From assembly GCF_008831285.2 (NCBI RefSeq), contig NW_022205289.1:1-64000 (forward strand): a DNA stretch of 64,000 nucleotides, read 5' to 3'. Below the pieces are notes generated by a model. It saw nothing but the letters and a program-made list of their open reading frames with translations. It made no database searches and was not told where the DNA came from. Shown here piece after piece: positions 10,782 through 20,999 of the stretch; the stretch's first letter is position 1; each line of letters opens with the position of its first letter. Made by a program: the position numbers and the translations under genes. Source of the stretch: Nymphaea colorata. Lineage: Eukaryota; Streptophyta; Magnoliopsida; Nymphaeales; Nymphaeaceae.

Positions 10782-11815
10782 GCGCTGAAATCCTTTCATC
10801 ATGATTTACACCCAAAGTTGGACTCTACCACCAGCCTCTGAAAAATGGCAGTCATTGTTTGTCTATTTCCTTACCGCCGACCACTGCAAGCTCCTCTGCA
10901 GTGCACATCAGTCCTCACCCAAGCCATGCCTGCTCGACAGCGCACAGTCCATTACCAGTAGTAGCCTCGCCTTCTGAGGAAGAACTTCTGCTAGAACCCA
11001 TTGGGGAAGACAAGTTCAACCGCCAGTGAACGAGAAGTCAACAGCAAGTAGTAAGTTGGTTGCTACTTGGCACTCCGACACACACACACCAACATTGGCC
11101 CTATGCTTACCGGCCACTACTTCCCCACCCTCCTCTCTCTCTCTCTCTCTCTCTCTCTAGACCATCCTCTTATGGACCCTCCTTTAGCTTCCACCAGGCC
11201 TAACAACCATCAGTCGTGGCTAAGGTAATCTACTGCCAGCCACCTGACGCCAGCAACTTGCCCACTACCACCGGTCCCTTGCTGGTAGGCTGAGGCCTCG
11301 GCCAACAGGCTGTCTTGTTGAAGACTTTGATCCGGCCATGCCCGGCTCGTACTAGGTATGGCTAGGCCACCTTGCCCTTGTCGAGCTGGTGCCCCAGCCC
11401 AGTTGATCCATCTCATGTCGAGCACTCCCCGTCTGCATCATCCTCGCCTGTCGTCCTCCTCCGCACACCAGGCCAGAGTCTTGATACTTGGTACTGGCAT
11501 GCCCTGTCAAAGAGCCTGACCAGCATTGAACAAACCAGCTAAGGCCAGCCTAGGGCCGCGGTCACAATCGCTACAGGTACATGGTCAGAGCCGATCCACA
11601 ACCAGGTCTAGTTGGCAGGCAGTCCATGCCACCACCACCTACTAGCTCTTGCCCTAGGCTGCCTTGCTACCCACTCTTCAAGGGACCCTTCTGTGGTTGA
11701 CAGCCCTCAACAGATCCGCACATTCATGCGTAACCTAGCCATGGGCTAGGTAGGCCCTAGGTGGACTTATAGCCAAAGGCCTCATGACCTAGTTGGGAGG
11801 TCTACTTTATGGACT
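7010..11815 (+). repeat. Segmental duplication, copy A
   Basis: Sequence blocks here recur in the same order and orientation at 49893-54120: the NLR tail (7015/49895), TTTTCCGGCTCCCAA (7285/50165), CCTCTCCCTTCCATCCAGCC (7443/50251), the GGGGGAGGTGGGGATT block (8153/51003), AAGCAGGGTGCAAAGTGCAATCCA (8907/51626), CAGAACAACCATATAAAATC (9844/51830), GTTGGACTCTACCACCA (10816/53225) and CTGGTAGGCT.AGGCCTCGGCCAA (11281/53645). Relative to copy B it has extra DNA at about 8575-8700, 9050-9755 and 10240-10740. Microsatellites (TA near 8747-8812, CT near 11133-11158) sit inside. No gene is recognised beyond the NLR tail. Confidence 0.88.
10560..10745. repeat. Minisatellite of TTATCTCATA-type units
   Basis: TTATCTCAT or a one-base variant occurs about ten times at irregular 15-30-bp spacing, followed by a (CT)n(AT)n run to about 10782. 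Copy B of the segmental duplication lacks the tract. Confidence 0.75.
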
Positions 11816-11864
11816 GCAAGGTTGCCAAGTTTTGAGCACCTCATATAAAGTCCCCTCCTTGCCT

Positions 11865-13310
11865 ATTTTTCTCTCTCCTTCTCACATGATTTGGTCCCTT
11901 TTCTTGCTCTCTTTCTTCTATCTCTCCTCTCTATCTTTTATTAGGCTCTCTCTTATCTTTCCATTTACTTTATCTCATAAAATCACTTTTTCTTTTGATT
12001 TTATTAGTTGCTCATTTTCTTAGATCCCTCTCCACTCTTCAATTTATCTCTTAAAATTCCTCTTTTCTCTTTCTCTCTTTTATTAATATATCTCTCTCTT
12101 TGATTTCTCTCTTACTTCATCTCCTTTTATTGACCACACTCTCTCTTCGATCTCTTTCCCCCTCTCTTTATTTTTTCTTCCTCTTTTATTAATCTTCTTC
12201 TCTCCGCTTGATGTCTCTCTCTTCTGCTCTTTCTCTTTGACTTTATTTCCTCAACTAAAATCTCTATTTCCCTCTCCATTATTAAACACATACTCTCTCT
12301 CTCTCTCTCCAATTACTCTTTTAAAATATTTTTTTCTTTTTCTTTTGTTAATCGCTAGCTCTCTTTCTTCCATCTCTCCTAAAATCTCTTTTTCTCCCTC
12401 TTTTATTAATTGCTCTCCTTTTCTTGGATCTCTCTTTTTTATCTCTCTTCTATCTCCAAGCAATATCTCTCTTAAAATGTCTCCATCTCTATCTTTTATT
12501 TATCCATGTATCTCTCTTTATGATTTTTCTCTTAAAATCTCTTATTCTTTCTATTTCACTAATTTCTCTCTCTTATATTTGTCTCTTCTTCTCTCTTTGA
12601 TTTCTCTCTTAAAATCTCTTTTTCGTACAACACACACACACACAAACACATATCTTTCTTTGATGTCTTTCTTAAAATCCATTTTTCTCTCTCTTTTATT
12701 AATTTTTATCCCTCTCTTTCTCTCTCTTTTTTATTTCTCTCTCCTTTATTTCTCTCTCCTTTTCTCTTTCCTTATTTGATTTCTCTCTTAAAATATTTCT
12801 TTCCCTTTTATTAACCTCTCTTTCTCTTTTTTATTTCTCTCTCTCTCTCTCTCTTCTTTTTCACTCTCTTCTCTCACTTTTTGATTTCTCTGAAAATATC
12901 TCTTTTTCTCTCTTTTATTGATATCTCTCTCTTCAATTTCTTTCTTGGAATCTTTCTTTTCTCTCTTTTATTAATCTCTTTCTGATTTCTCTCTTGAAAT
13001 CTATATTCCTCTCTCCCTCTCTCTTTAATTTTTCTTTTAAGATATCTTTCTCTTCCTTTTATTAGTCTTTCTGCTCCCTCTTCATCTCTTCAATTTATAT
13101 ATATATATATATATATATATATCTCACTCTGATTTCTCTCTTAAACTATTTTTTCTCTCTTTTGTTAATCTCTCTCACTTCGATAACTCTTTCTTTCTCT
13201 ATGATTTCTCTCTTAATTTTTTCCCTTTTATTGATCTCTCTCTCTCTTTGATTTTTCTCTTAAAATATTTATTTCTCTCTCATAGTGTTAAACTACATCT
13301 TTAACCACCT
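11865..13310. repeat. CT-rich tandem array, left arm of a large inverted repeat
   Basis: Degenerate ~50-bp units follow the pattern TTTGATTTCTCTCTTAAAA, then TCTCTTTTTCTCTCTTTTAT, then TAATCTCTC. The array is almost pure pyrimidine with regular TTAAAA and ATTAAT breaks. An arm remnant continues at 14462-14546 beyond two inserted pieces. The reverse complement of the same unit fills 14656-15470. The open frame of 180 codons at 12237-12779 is a translation of the array. Confidence 0.9.
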
Positions 13311-13329
13311 TTTAATCATCATTCTCTTA

Positions 13330-14074
13330 CGCTTTGTTTGGATGGGGAAGGGAAGGAAAGGGAGGGATGAAAATGAATGGAAAGGAAAGGGAGGGAATGG
13401 GAATGGGAAAGGAAGGGAATTGAAAGAAAATAAAGGAAAGATGTGATTATAAAGCTTGTTTTGATAGAAAAGAATTAATTGCTAAAATCACGTTTGTATG
13501 TACTAGATAAAGAAAAGAAAAGGATAGAATTTATAATACTTTAGAATAATACCCCTAACATTCAAAAATTTATCCTTCAAATAAAAATATTTTTAATTTG
13601 ATTTCCTGATTCAATAAAAGAGGAACCATACTTACACTTGACATTTCATTCTGTAGTAATAAATATGATAAAAATTTATATCAATCGAACAAAACGCCAT
13701 TTTAGGTGCACTAATTAGATGACATAAAAATGACAAAAACTTGAGTTTGGTAAAGGGGCCATTGTGAAATACCATCTAAGTCTCGAGTAGTGGTGGAAGG
13801 GAGAGAAAGAGACACACAAAGTTGGTTGATGTCTCTTCTGAGGGCTGGTGGAAAGGGTATACACAGTAGAAAGGGATAGGTTTTTTCTTTCCCTCCCAAT
13901 TATGGAAGGATTGGATTTACATTAGAGATCTCTTTCATTTCCCTCCCTTTCCTTTCTCTCCCTTTGCTACCAAACAAACTTTTTATTTTCCTTTCATTTT
14001 CTTTTTTTTAATTAATCAACCAAACAAAGGATTGATTGTTCTTTCCTTTACTTTTCCTCCATCCAAACAGGGTG
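13330..14074. mobile_element. Tourist-like (PIF/Harbinger) MITE, ~745 bp
   Basis: The left end CGCTTTGTTTGGATGG pairs with the right end, whose reverse complement is CACCCTGTTTGGATGG. Both flanks are TTA (13327-13329 and 14075-14077), the 3-bp target duplication typical of PIF/Harbinger. The interior near each end is rich in GGGAAAGGAAAGG or its complement. There is no transposase. It sits inside the CT arm of the inverted array. Confidence 0.75.
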
Positions 14075-14077
14075 TTA

Positions 14078-14460
14078 ATATATACCTGTTGACCATCATA
14101 ATAGTAGTCTCAAAAGAATAAATTTCCTAAACACGCACATCCTCGATTAAATTGAAGCACAAAAAGGCATGAGAAGCGTTACTTTCATCAACTTCTTCTA
14201 GAATAGGCGCTTCCTCCCATACTCAATGATGGAAGAGAGATATTCTCATAATCCCAAAGATAAACACACACATATATATATATTTTTCCTTATATAAGCC
14301 TCTAAGGAACCTTTGGAGACTTACCCTAAGCTCTTCACTGATCCCTAGTTCAATTTCCAGCCTATATAAAAAATGAAGTCTTCTGTAAATTTCTAAAATT
14401 ATTTCTTGAACTTACAATCTTAAGTTTTATCAAATTTATGATATCTGATTATTAAAGCAA
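14078..14460 (+). repeat. Family X fragment, inverted relative to copies 1 and 2
   Basis: The reverse complement contains TAGGCTGGAA, GTAAGTCTCCAAAGG, an ATATATATGTGTG run, and TTCCATCATTGAGTATGGG. These match the order found at about 3650-3850. It is flanked by CT-array sequence on both sides once the MITE is discounted. Confidence 0.55.
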
Positions 14461-14655
14461 ATCTCTTTTTTTCCCTCTCTTATATTATCTCTTAAAACAT
14501 CTTTTTTTCTCTCTTATTAATCTTTCCTCTCTCTTTCTTCGATTTGTTGGCTGGATGTGGAAAATGCTGGTTGTGTTACTTGGAAAGTTGTGTGGCTCTT
14601 AAGAATAACTAGATTTTAGACAAAGGATCGTAGGAATTTAAAACTTAAGACTTTG

Positions 14656-15470
14656 AGAGATAGAGAAAAAAAGGGCGAGAGTGAGAAAGAGATAGAGATT
14701 TTAAAAAGAGAGAGCGAGAGAGCTTAAGAAGAAATCAAACAGAGAAACAAAGAGAAATCAGAGACAAAGCAAGAGAGAAAGGAAGAGAGATGTCATGAGA
14801 GAGATCAAAGAGAGAGAAATAGACAAATTGTAGAGAGAGTGTGACTAATAAGAGAAAGAGAGAGAGAGAGAGAAAAATCTAAGGGAGTTGGAGAGAGGTG
14901 TAGAGATTTTAAGAGAGAAATGGAAGAGAGTTAGAGAGATATTAATAAAAGAGAGAAAAATAGTTTTAAAGAGAGAAATCAAAGAGAGAGATGGGAAGAG
15001 AGAGAGTTTAAAAAAATAGATAAATCTAAGACAAAGAGAGGGAGATTAATAAAAGCAATAGAAAAGTAGAATTTAAGGGAGAAATTTGAAGAGATGCACA
15101 GATTAATAAAAAAGAGAAAAGGAAAGATTTTAAGAGAAAACTCCAACCGAGGGGGAACGGAGAGAAAAAGATCAAAGAGAGAAATATTAATAAAAGAGAA
15201 AAAATTAATAGAGAAACCGAAGTGAGGGAGACAGGAAAAGGTCATAATAAAAGCAAGAGAAAAAGTGATTTTAAGAGATACTAGAAATTGACCAGAGCAG
15301 TATTATAAAAGAGAGAAAAAAAGAATTTAAGAGAGGAATCAAAGAGAGAGATATTTGAAAGAGAGATAAGTTGAAGAGAGAGAGAGAGAGAGAGAGAGGT
15401 TAATAAAAGAAAGAGAAAGAGAGATTTAAGTGACAAATCAAAGAGAGAGAGAGAGAGAGACTCAAGGTTA
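14656..15470. repeat. GA-rich tandem array, right arm of the inverted repeat
   Basis: Units such as AGAGAGAAATCAAAGAGAGA and ATTAATAAAAGAGAGAAAA are exact complements of the CT-arm unit. The arms are separated by a ~109-bp non-repetitive spacer (14547-14655). Purine runs reach (AG)12 near 15378-15402. Confidence 0.9.
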
Positions 15471-15474
15471 CAAG

Positions 15475-15640
15475 TAAGAAAGTACTAGACGTTCCCCAAG
15501 GGTTACCTCATGCCCAAAAGAGAAGATTGTGGAGATATTTATAGAGAGTTTTGGAGCCAAAACTCAAAATTTGAATTTTTTGAATTTAACAACATTTTCA
15601 TGCAAATTCCAAGTATTTTTCAATGTTTTTTAAATTTTCT
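15475..15640 (-). repeat. Family X fragment with conserved TATA region
   Basis: The words CCCCAAGGGTTACCTCATGCCC and TATTTATAGAGAGTTTTGGAGCC match 4835-4915. The minus-strand TATA at 15537-15543 points straight into the GA/CT array, which would occupy the leader position of this LTR-like unit. Confidence 0.6.
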
Positions 15641-15644
15641 CTCT

Positions 15645-16675
15645 TTCGTTTAAATTTTTCAAAGCATTGGGTTAATGGTGTTCTTTTATAAATGACGATG
15701 TCTTCATATGTAATTGTGGTAAATGGTAAGGAGTGTGATTTTTTTTTTCATGCCTAGCGTGGACTTCGACAAGGTGGTCCCATTTCTCCTTTTCTGTTTA
15801 TTTTTCTGATGAAGTTCTTTCTAGGAAACTTCAATGGGAAAAATCTTGAGGAGCTTTGAAGGTGCTGAGAGTTATTGGATACAATTTAATCTACCTTGCT
15901 TTGCCGATGACATAATGTTGTGACTTGTGTTCAACTGCTGAAAAAGATTCTATTCTAGCAATCAAAGCAGTGTTTGCTGATTTTGCGGTAAATGCTGGTT
16001 TGGAAATAAACCACTCAAATTCCTGTAGTAAACCACTCAAATTCCTGTTTTGTTGCTTTTCATGTGGAGGTTTTAATGTTTGTTGAGTTTGAGCATATTT
16101 TGGGCTTGAAGGCGGTGCCCTTGCCTGTTCCTATTTAGGGTTGCCACTGTTTACGGTCTCTCTCCTTGTTCAATATTGTGACCCCTTAAGGGAGAAGATC
16201 TTGAAGAAACTGGCGCTATGGAAAAGTAGATTACTTTCTTTCCAGGGTAAATCATGTTTAATCATGCATGTTATTGAAAGTGTTATAGGATTTTGGATGA
16301 GATGCTTTAAGGTTCCTAATTCTGTTGCCAGAGATATCTCAAGAAAATGTGCATGTTTTTTTTGGGCAGAGCAAGAAGGAAGTAAGACACTTCATGCTAT
16401 CAGCTGGCATCAATTGTGTGGTCATCTGAAAGAAGCAATCTATGGACATTTAATTCTGCTCTTCTTCTATATCCTGCTAAAAATTCTATCTTAGCAACCT
16501 CTTTATGGTCTGCTTATCTAAAGTTGAAATATTTGGATTGTGACAGTCTTTGGACTTGTAGAAAAATTTGAAATATGTCATTGATTTGGAAAGGTGTCCT
16601 GGATAGCTGGCAGGCAGTTGGTCATCAAATTCAATGGGATGTAGGGGATGGCAGACAGACTAAGTTTTGGTTGGG
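15645..16675 (+). pseudogene. LINE (L1-type) reverse transcriptase, part 1
   Basis: This is a non-LTR retrotransposon polymerase relic. The motif R-G-L-R-Q-G-G-P is encoded at 15758-15781 (usual form RGLRQGDP) and the catalytic F-A-D-D at 15900-15911. The thumb-region motif lies in the open stretch 16141-16494, with KLALWKSRLLSFQGKSCLI and FWMRCFKVPNSV. A further piece at 16575-16675 encodes WDVGDGRQTKFWLGNW, the VGDG..FW..W region after the RT in plant L1 elements. Several stops and frameshifts make it non-functional. The 5' half (ORF1, endonuclease) was not seen. The element continues at 17130 and 22543 after two later insertions. Confidence 0.88.
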
Positions 16676-16683
16676 CAACTGGG

Positions 16684-17121
16684 TAGGGATGTCAACGGAT
16701 CGATTCGGATCGGATACATCTTTAATCATATCCGCTTTTTCGGATATTCATATATTCGGATTCGGATTCAGATTCAAATTCGAATAAACCGAAGTCATAT
16801 CCGAATCCAAAATCCGATTTTACAATCTGAATCCGATTTTTATATTTATATCCGAATTCGAATCCGAATTTTGAACTGGATTTTGCCATTTTTCAAGTAT
16901 TAGATAGAGGATATTTGTATAAAAATGAATCTGATCCAAATCTGTATCCGAATCTGATCCGATATTTATGTATATCCAAATCCGAATCCGATCGGATGTC
17001 ATTTATTAAATCTGAATCCGATCGGATTTCTTAATCGGATAGTAAATTTTTATCCATATCTGATTTTTTCGGATCGGATCGGTAGGATATCCGATTCAAA
17101 TCGGATATATTGACATCCCTA
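16684..17121. mobile_element. hAT-type MITE, family 1, intact copy
   Basis: The perfect 12-bp terminal inverted repeat TAGGGATGTCAA/TTGACATCCCTA is flanked by an exact 8-bp target duplication CAACTGGG (16676-16683 and 17122-17129). An 8-bp duplication is diagnostic of the hAT superfamily. The 438-bp interior is filled with GGATTCGGAT/ATCCGAATCC words and folds back on itself. It has no coding capacity. It lies inside the LINE. Confidence 0.95.
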
Positions 17122-17129
17122 CAACTGGG

Positions 17130-17520
17130 GTTGAGGACTTTTGTCTTCTACAAGCAGATCAGGAAGAAGTAGATGACCTGATCATTTCTTGAAATGGTAT
17201 GTGCGTGATATGCTTTTGACTTATCGAAATAGGGACTTAGCCCCTCCTTGATCGATCTGGATTAATGGAATGGTTGAGATGTCAGGACTCTCTGATTACA
17301 AAGATAATCTCTTATGGGGTCCTAAATTATGAAAGTAATGCAGATTATGGACTTTTTATGAGGACATTAGAAAGAAGAGACCAATTTTAGAATGGAGAAA
17401 GTTGCTATAGTGTTGTAAAGCAATTCTTCGTGCTAAATGGTGTTGTTTTCTGACTTTAGAAAGGAGATTTTTCATGCAAGATGGAATCAAACATTTTGGA
17501 ATATCTATAGCCAATAGATG
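17130..17520 (+). pseudogene. LINE part 2 (between MITE and gypsy insertions)
   Basis: This LINE sequence resumes after the MITE duplication. Near its end it encodes RRFFMQDGIKHFGISIANR, which joins in sense to CVLCKKREESPFYLFGC beyond the gypsy insertion. Together these form the zinc-binding domain (zf-RVT, CxxC...HLF..C type) found after the RT in plant LINEs. Stops and frameshifts are present. Confidence 0.8.
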
Positions 17521-17921
17521 TGTCATGGGCTGACTTTCTTCGGCCCATGCGGCCCGGCGATAGCACATTCATCGTAAGCCTAAAGGACTCAAGAGTTTGC
17601 GGAGGACTTGACAATAACGCAGGCGCAAGGAAATCAAAGATCGCAAGGAAATCTGAGGGATGCTCTTACAATGAGCATAAATTGCATTGATCACAAGAGC
17701 GATGTAAGCAAATATGTTTGGAAAGAAATCACAGCTTTACTTACATAGAATGGCTGAGGCCTCTTACAAGATTCAAATGCCGACCACCCAAAATACAAAA
17801 TCCCTTATATGTACTTGGGATCGGTGGGAGGGTGCTCCATTACTAGTAAACAAATGTGTAATCAAAGATATAGTAAGCAAAAGAAAAGTAAGCACAAATA
17901 GATTCAGACTTAGGCGAACAA
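17521..17921 (-). repeat. 3' LTR of gypsy I
   Basis: This is the downstream LTR in the element's orientation, starting (plus) TGTCATGGGCTGAC and ending GCGAACA. It matches 22142-22537 along its length. The TATA-like stretch CCCTTATAT at 17802-17810 (minus ATATAAGGG) is shared by both LTRs. Confidence 0.93.
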
Positions 17922-17934
17922 CATCTCCCCTTGT
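17922..17934 (-). other. Polypurine tract of gypsy I
   Basis: The minus strand reads CAAGGGGAGATGT immediately before the 3' LTR. This is the purine-rich plus-strand primer expected at this place in a Ty3/gypsy element. Confidence 0.75.
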
Positions 17935-18960
17935 TGATGATGGTGTTCTTTGTAGGATCGGCTCCCGCTGTGGCATGCTCCTCCCTAGGTCTTCTTCATA
18001 AGCATGGAAAGGCTTCAAGTTGCAGACATGGAACACTGGATGTACTTTGAAGACTAGTGGTAAGTTTAACTTGTACGCTAGCTTGCTGATCTTCTTGATC
18101 ATGATGAATAGTCGTTCGTACTTTCGTATCAGGACATGGTGTTCCTCATGAAAGATTCTTGTACGATCTGGGTACAGCTTCACGAGGACATGAACTCCAA
18201 CTCTAAACTCTACAGGATGTCGCCTTTTGTCGGCCCATTTCTTCATCTTCTTGGCTGCCTTGTGCAAGAACACCTTGGTTAGCTCTGTCTGCTCCTGCCA
18301 GTCTCTGACAAACTGATAAGCGAAGATGGCCTTCCCTTTTCTTGAGCAATGAGAGTGTGCGGCATCAACGACTGTTGATCAGTGGCTATCTCGAATGGAC
18401 TGTGCCCCGAAGACTCGCTCTTTTGTAAGTTGCAGTAGAATTGGGCTACATCAAGTAATTTCACCCAATTTTTCTGATTCGTGCACACAAAGTGCCTAGC
18501 CATCAGTCTGTGGGTGGAAGCTTGTTGAAAACAATAAGTCCGAGCCCAGCAGTCAAAACACTTATCGTCAAAACTTGCCTATGTAGCTGGCCATCACGAT
18601 AGCTAACAATACTTTTTGGCACACCCCAATACTTTACTATATTCTTCAGGAACAACTTTTTTGTCTTCTTTGTAGGGCACTCCTTTGAGGTTGGGATAAA
18701 TGTCGCATACTTGGAGAATCGATTCACAGCCATCAAGATAGAGCTGAGTCCATCGACCTTTGGGAGACCAACATTGAAGTCCGTGGATAGACTTTCCAGC
18801 GGATGCTCCAGAATAGGAAGAGGTTCCAATGAGCCGCAGTCTTCTAATTGACTCCCTTGTCTTGATGACAGATGAGGCACGTCTTCACATAAGTCTCCAC
18901 ATCATCCTGCATTTGTGGCCAATAGTAGCCACGTTCAGGTAAGGCCAAGGTTCGCTCCTG
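17935..18960 (-). pseudogene. Gypsy I integrase (broken)
   Basis: Minus-strand frames hold, in order, an integrase core with STDFNVGLPKVDGLSSILMA (first catalytic Asp) and FIPTSKECPTKK..VPKSIVSYRD (second Asp; usually SDRD). These are followed by NQKNWVKLLDVAQFYCN, and by a C-terminal domain with EFRVGVHVLVKLYPDRT and KVHPVFHVCNLKPFH. The N-terminal zinc-binding part lies near 18850-18960. The core is split among at least three frames, so no active enzyme is possible. The C-terminal open frame (17773-18273) runs past the domain into the LTR. Homologous remnants lie at 38226-39175 and 45432-46808. Confidence 0.88.
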
Positions 18961-19129
18961 CCAGGATGGCCTGCCCACAAAGTATTGTGGACTCCTTCAA
19001 TAGTTCTCACCGAAGATTTCCCCACCTTGGCACAAATACTCATCCACCTCGAGTGAGAAGGAGTCCATTCACAACGAAAATCTCCTGGTCCTGCCCGTCT
19101 TAGCCAGGGATACTAGATGCTTTGCCGTA

Positions 19130-19740
19130 GAGTCTTGTTGCATGCCTTCTTGAATAAGTTCTAGAAGGTTGCCCCTCTAGTTGCACTTCAGAAGCCCCTA
19201 TTCACGTGGCCGCAAGCTTTGCCTTGCAACTCAGTGTGTCTACCCCCACTCATATTCCAACACGAAGTCAAACTCGGCCAGGAATTATTGCCAATGAGCC
19301 TACTTGGGAGATAACTTCTTCTGCATCTAGAAGTAGCTCGTGGCTAGATTATCTGTCTTCACGACTGCGCTCCCAGCAAAAAGTGTCTCCATATACGAAG
19401 GCAGTGCACGATTGTAGTTATTTCTCATTTGTGAACATTATAGCGCTTCTCTGCTTCCTTCAACTTTTGGCTCTCATAAGCGATTGGATGCCCTCTTGCA
19501 TCAATACGCCGCCAATGGCAAAATCGAAAGCATCAGTGTGTACTTCAAAAGGTTTCAAGTGGTCGGGCAACTTATGCACAGCCTCTCTCACAAGAGCTCT
19601 CTTCAATTCTTCAAAGGCATCTTGGGCAGACTACGTTCAAGGCCAAGCGGTGTTCTTCTTGAGCAAGTCAATGACAGGTGTAACAATTAGAGAATACCCC
19701 TCGATGAACCATATGTAATAGTTGGTCAATCCGAGGAAGG
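19130..19740 (-). pseudogene. Gypsy I RNase H region (broken)
   Basis: The minus strand reads through GHPIAYESQKLKEAEKRYNVH near 19430-19500, the Ty3/gypsy RNase H signature, followed by the H-F-L-L-G-A-type stretch. Frames are interrupted by stops. The open frame on the opposite strand (19206-19718) is a shadow. Confidence 0.75.
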
Positions 19741-19744
19741 ACCG

Positions 19745-20350
19745 CAACTCAGGTACTATAGCTGGCTAAGAAAACTGATCTCCTGTTGACTAAAGAGACA
19801 CTTCTCCTTTTCACATAGAGATCATTCTCCTTTAATACTCCAAACACCGTCTGCAGATGACTGACATGCTCCTCCATGCTGCGTCTAAAGACCATGATAT
19901 CATCAAGATAGACTACCACGAACTTGTCAAGGTACGGGCAGAAGATCTTGTTCATTAGTGTTGAGAATGTTGCTGGCGTATGTCAACCTGAATGGCATAA
20001 CTAAGGATTCATAAGCACCCTAGCGGGTGACACAAGTAGTCTTTGGTTCATCCCCTTCTACTATCCTGACTTGCCAATAGCTCGATAGCCCGATCGAAGA
20101 TCCAACTTTGGAAAGATTCATGTATTTCCCAATTGATCGAATAAGTCACCAATGAGCACAGATACTTGTTCTTGATTGTTACCTTGTCCAATGCAGGATA
20201 GTCGACACACAGTCTCTTTGAGCCATCGTGTTTCAGCTGAAACAACACAGGTGTTTCATAAAGAGCCTTGGAGGGCCTGATGATTCCTCCCGCCAACATT
20301 TCATCTAGTTGACGTCACAATTCCTTCAACTCCATGGGACTCATCTGGTA
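19745..20350 (-). pseudogene. Gypsy I reverse transcriptase (broken)
   Basis: N-terminal RT motifs include [20 protein letters not shown] and [20 protein letters not shown] (20299 downward). The catalytic block YLDKFVVVYLDDIMVF contains the Y-L-D-D signature (19749-19955). The palm region between them (about 19960-20160) is out of frame. Gypsy II carries the same protein in better condition at 48391-49890. Confidence 0.88.
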
Positions 20351-20484
20351 AGGCGCCATTGCAGGTGGTTTTGCACCTGGGACCAATTCAATAGCATGAT
20401 CCACTTCACGTCGTAGTGGCAGTCATCTGGGGAGTTCCACAGGCATCATTTCTGTGAACTCTTCCAAGACAGGCACAAGTGCCT

Positions 20485-20871
20485 CTAGGACCGAATCAAG
20501 GGAGTTTTCAGCCACTTCCTTGTTCGCCACCAAGGAAACTTCTCATCAAGAATACCGATGGCACGCAGATGCAGCATTGGGATTATCTTTGCCAAACTGA
20601 GAAGCTCCATGCCTAGGATCATCTTGAAATCATCCATCGGTGCCACCGAGAAGTTTGCTTTTCCAGACCAGCTCTCAATCTTCACTACTACATCCCGGAC
20701 CACTCCGTGGATGGACTTCGCCTCTGAGTTCACCACCTTCATGCGTAACTCCCCCCTCTCTAGGGTGAAGCCCAATCTCTTCGCCTCCTCTTCCAAGACA
20801 AAGTTGTGTGTTGCACCAGCATCCACCATCGCTGTCGTGGACTTTCCATTCACCAAGATGTCCAAGTACAT
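20485..20871 (-). pseudogene. Gypsy I aspartic protease
   Basis: The open stretch carries MVDAGATHNFV, the retropepsin active-site loop D-x-G-A followed by the THNF context of plant gypsy elements. ILGMELL near its end matches the second conserved region. Ala replaces the usual Ser/Thr of the catalytic D-S/T-G. Gypsy II has DTG at the equivalent place. It would cleave the element's own polyprotein if active. Confidence 0.82.
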
Positions 20872-20999
20872 GAGTCATGTGGCGTCATTGTTGTCACCTT
20901 CAGGGTCTCCTTCAAAGCACTGAGGATTTGGAGAGCGCTCATATGCTTCCTCTTCTTGACCCTGCACAGAAAAGTCAGATTGTTTGGAAGTGCTGGCCT

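Noticed and set aside
12237-12779. 180-codon open frame rich in Leu/Ser/Phe, membrane-like
   Set aside because: It is generated by the CT-rich array, in which stop codons are rare. Hydrophobicity comes from CTC, TTT and TCT codons, not from a protein.
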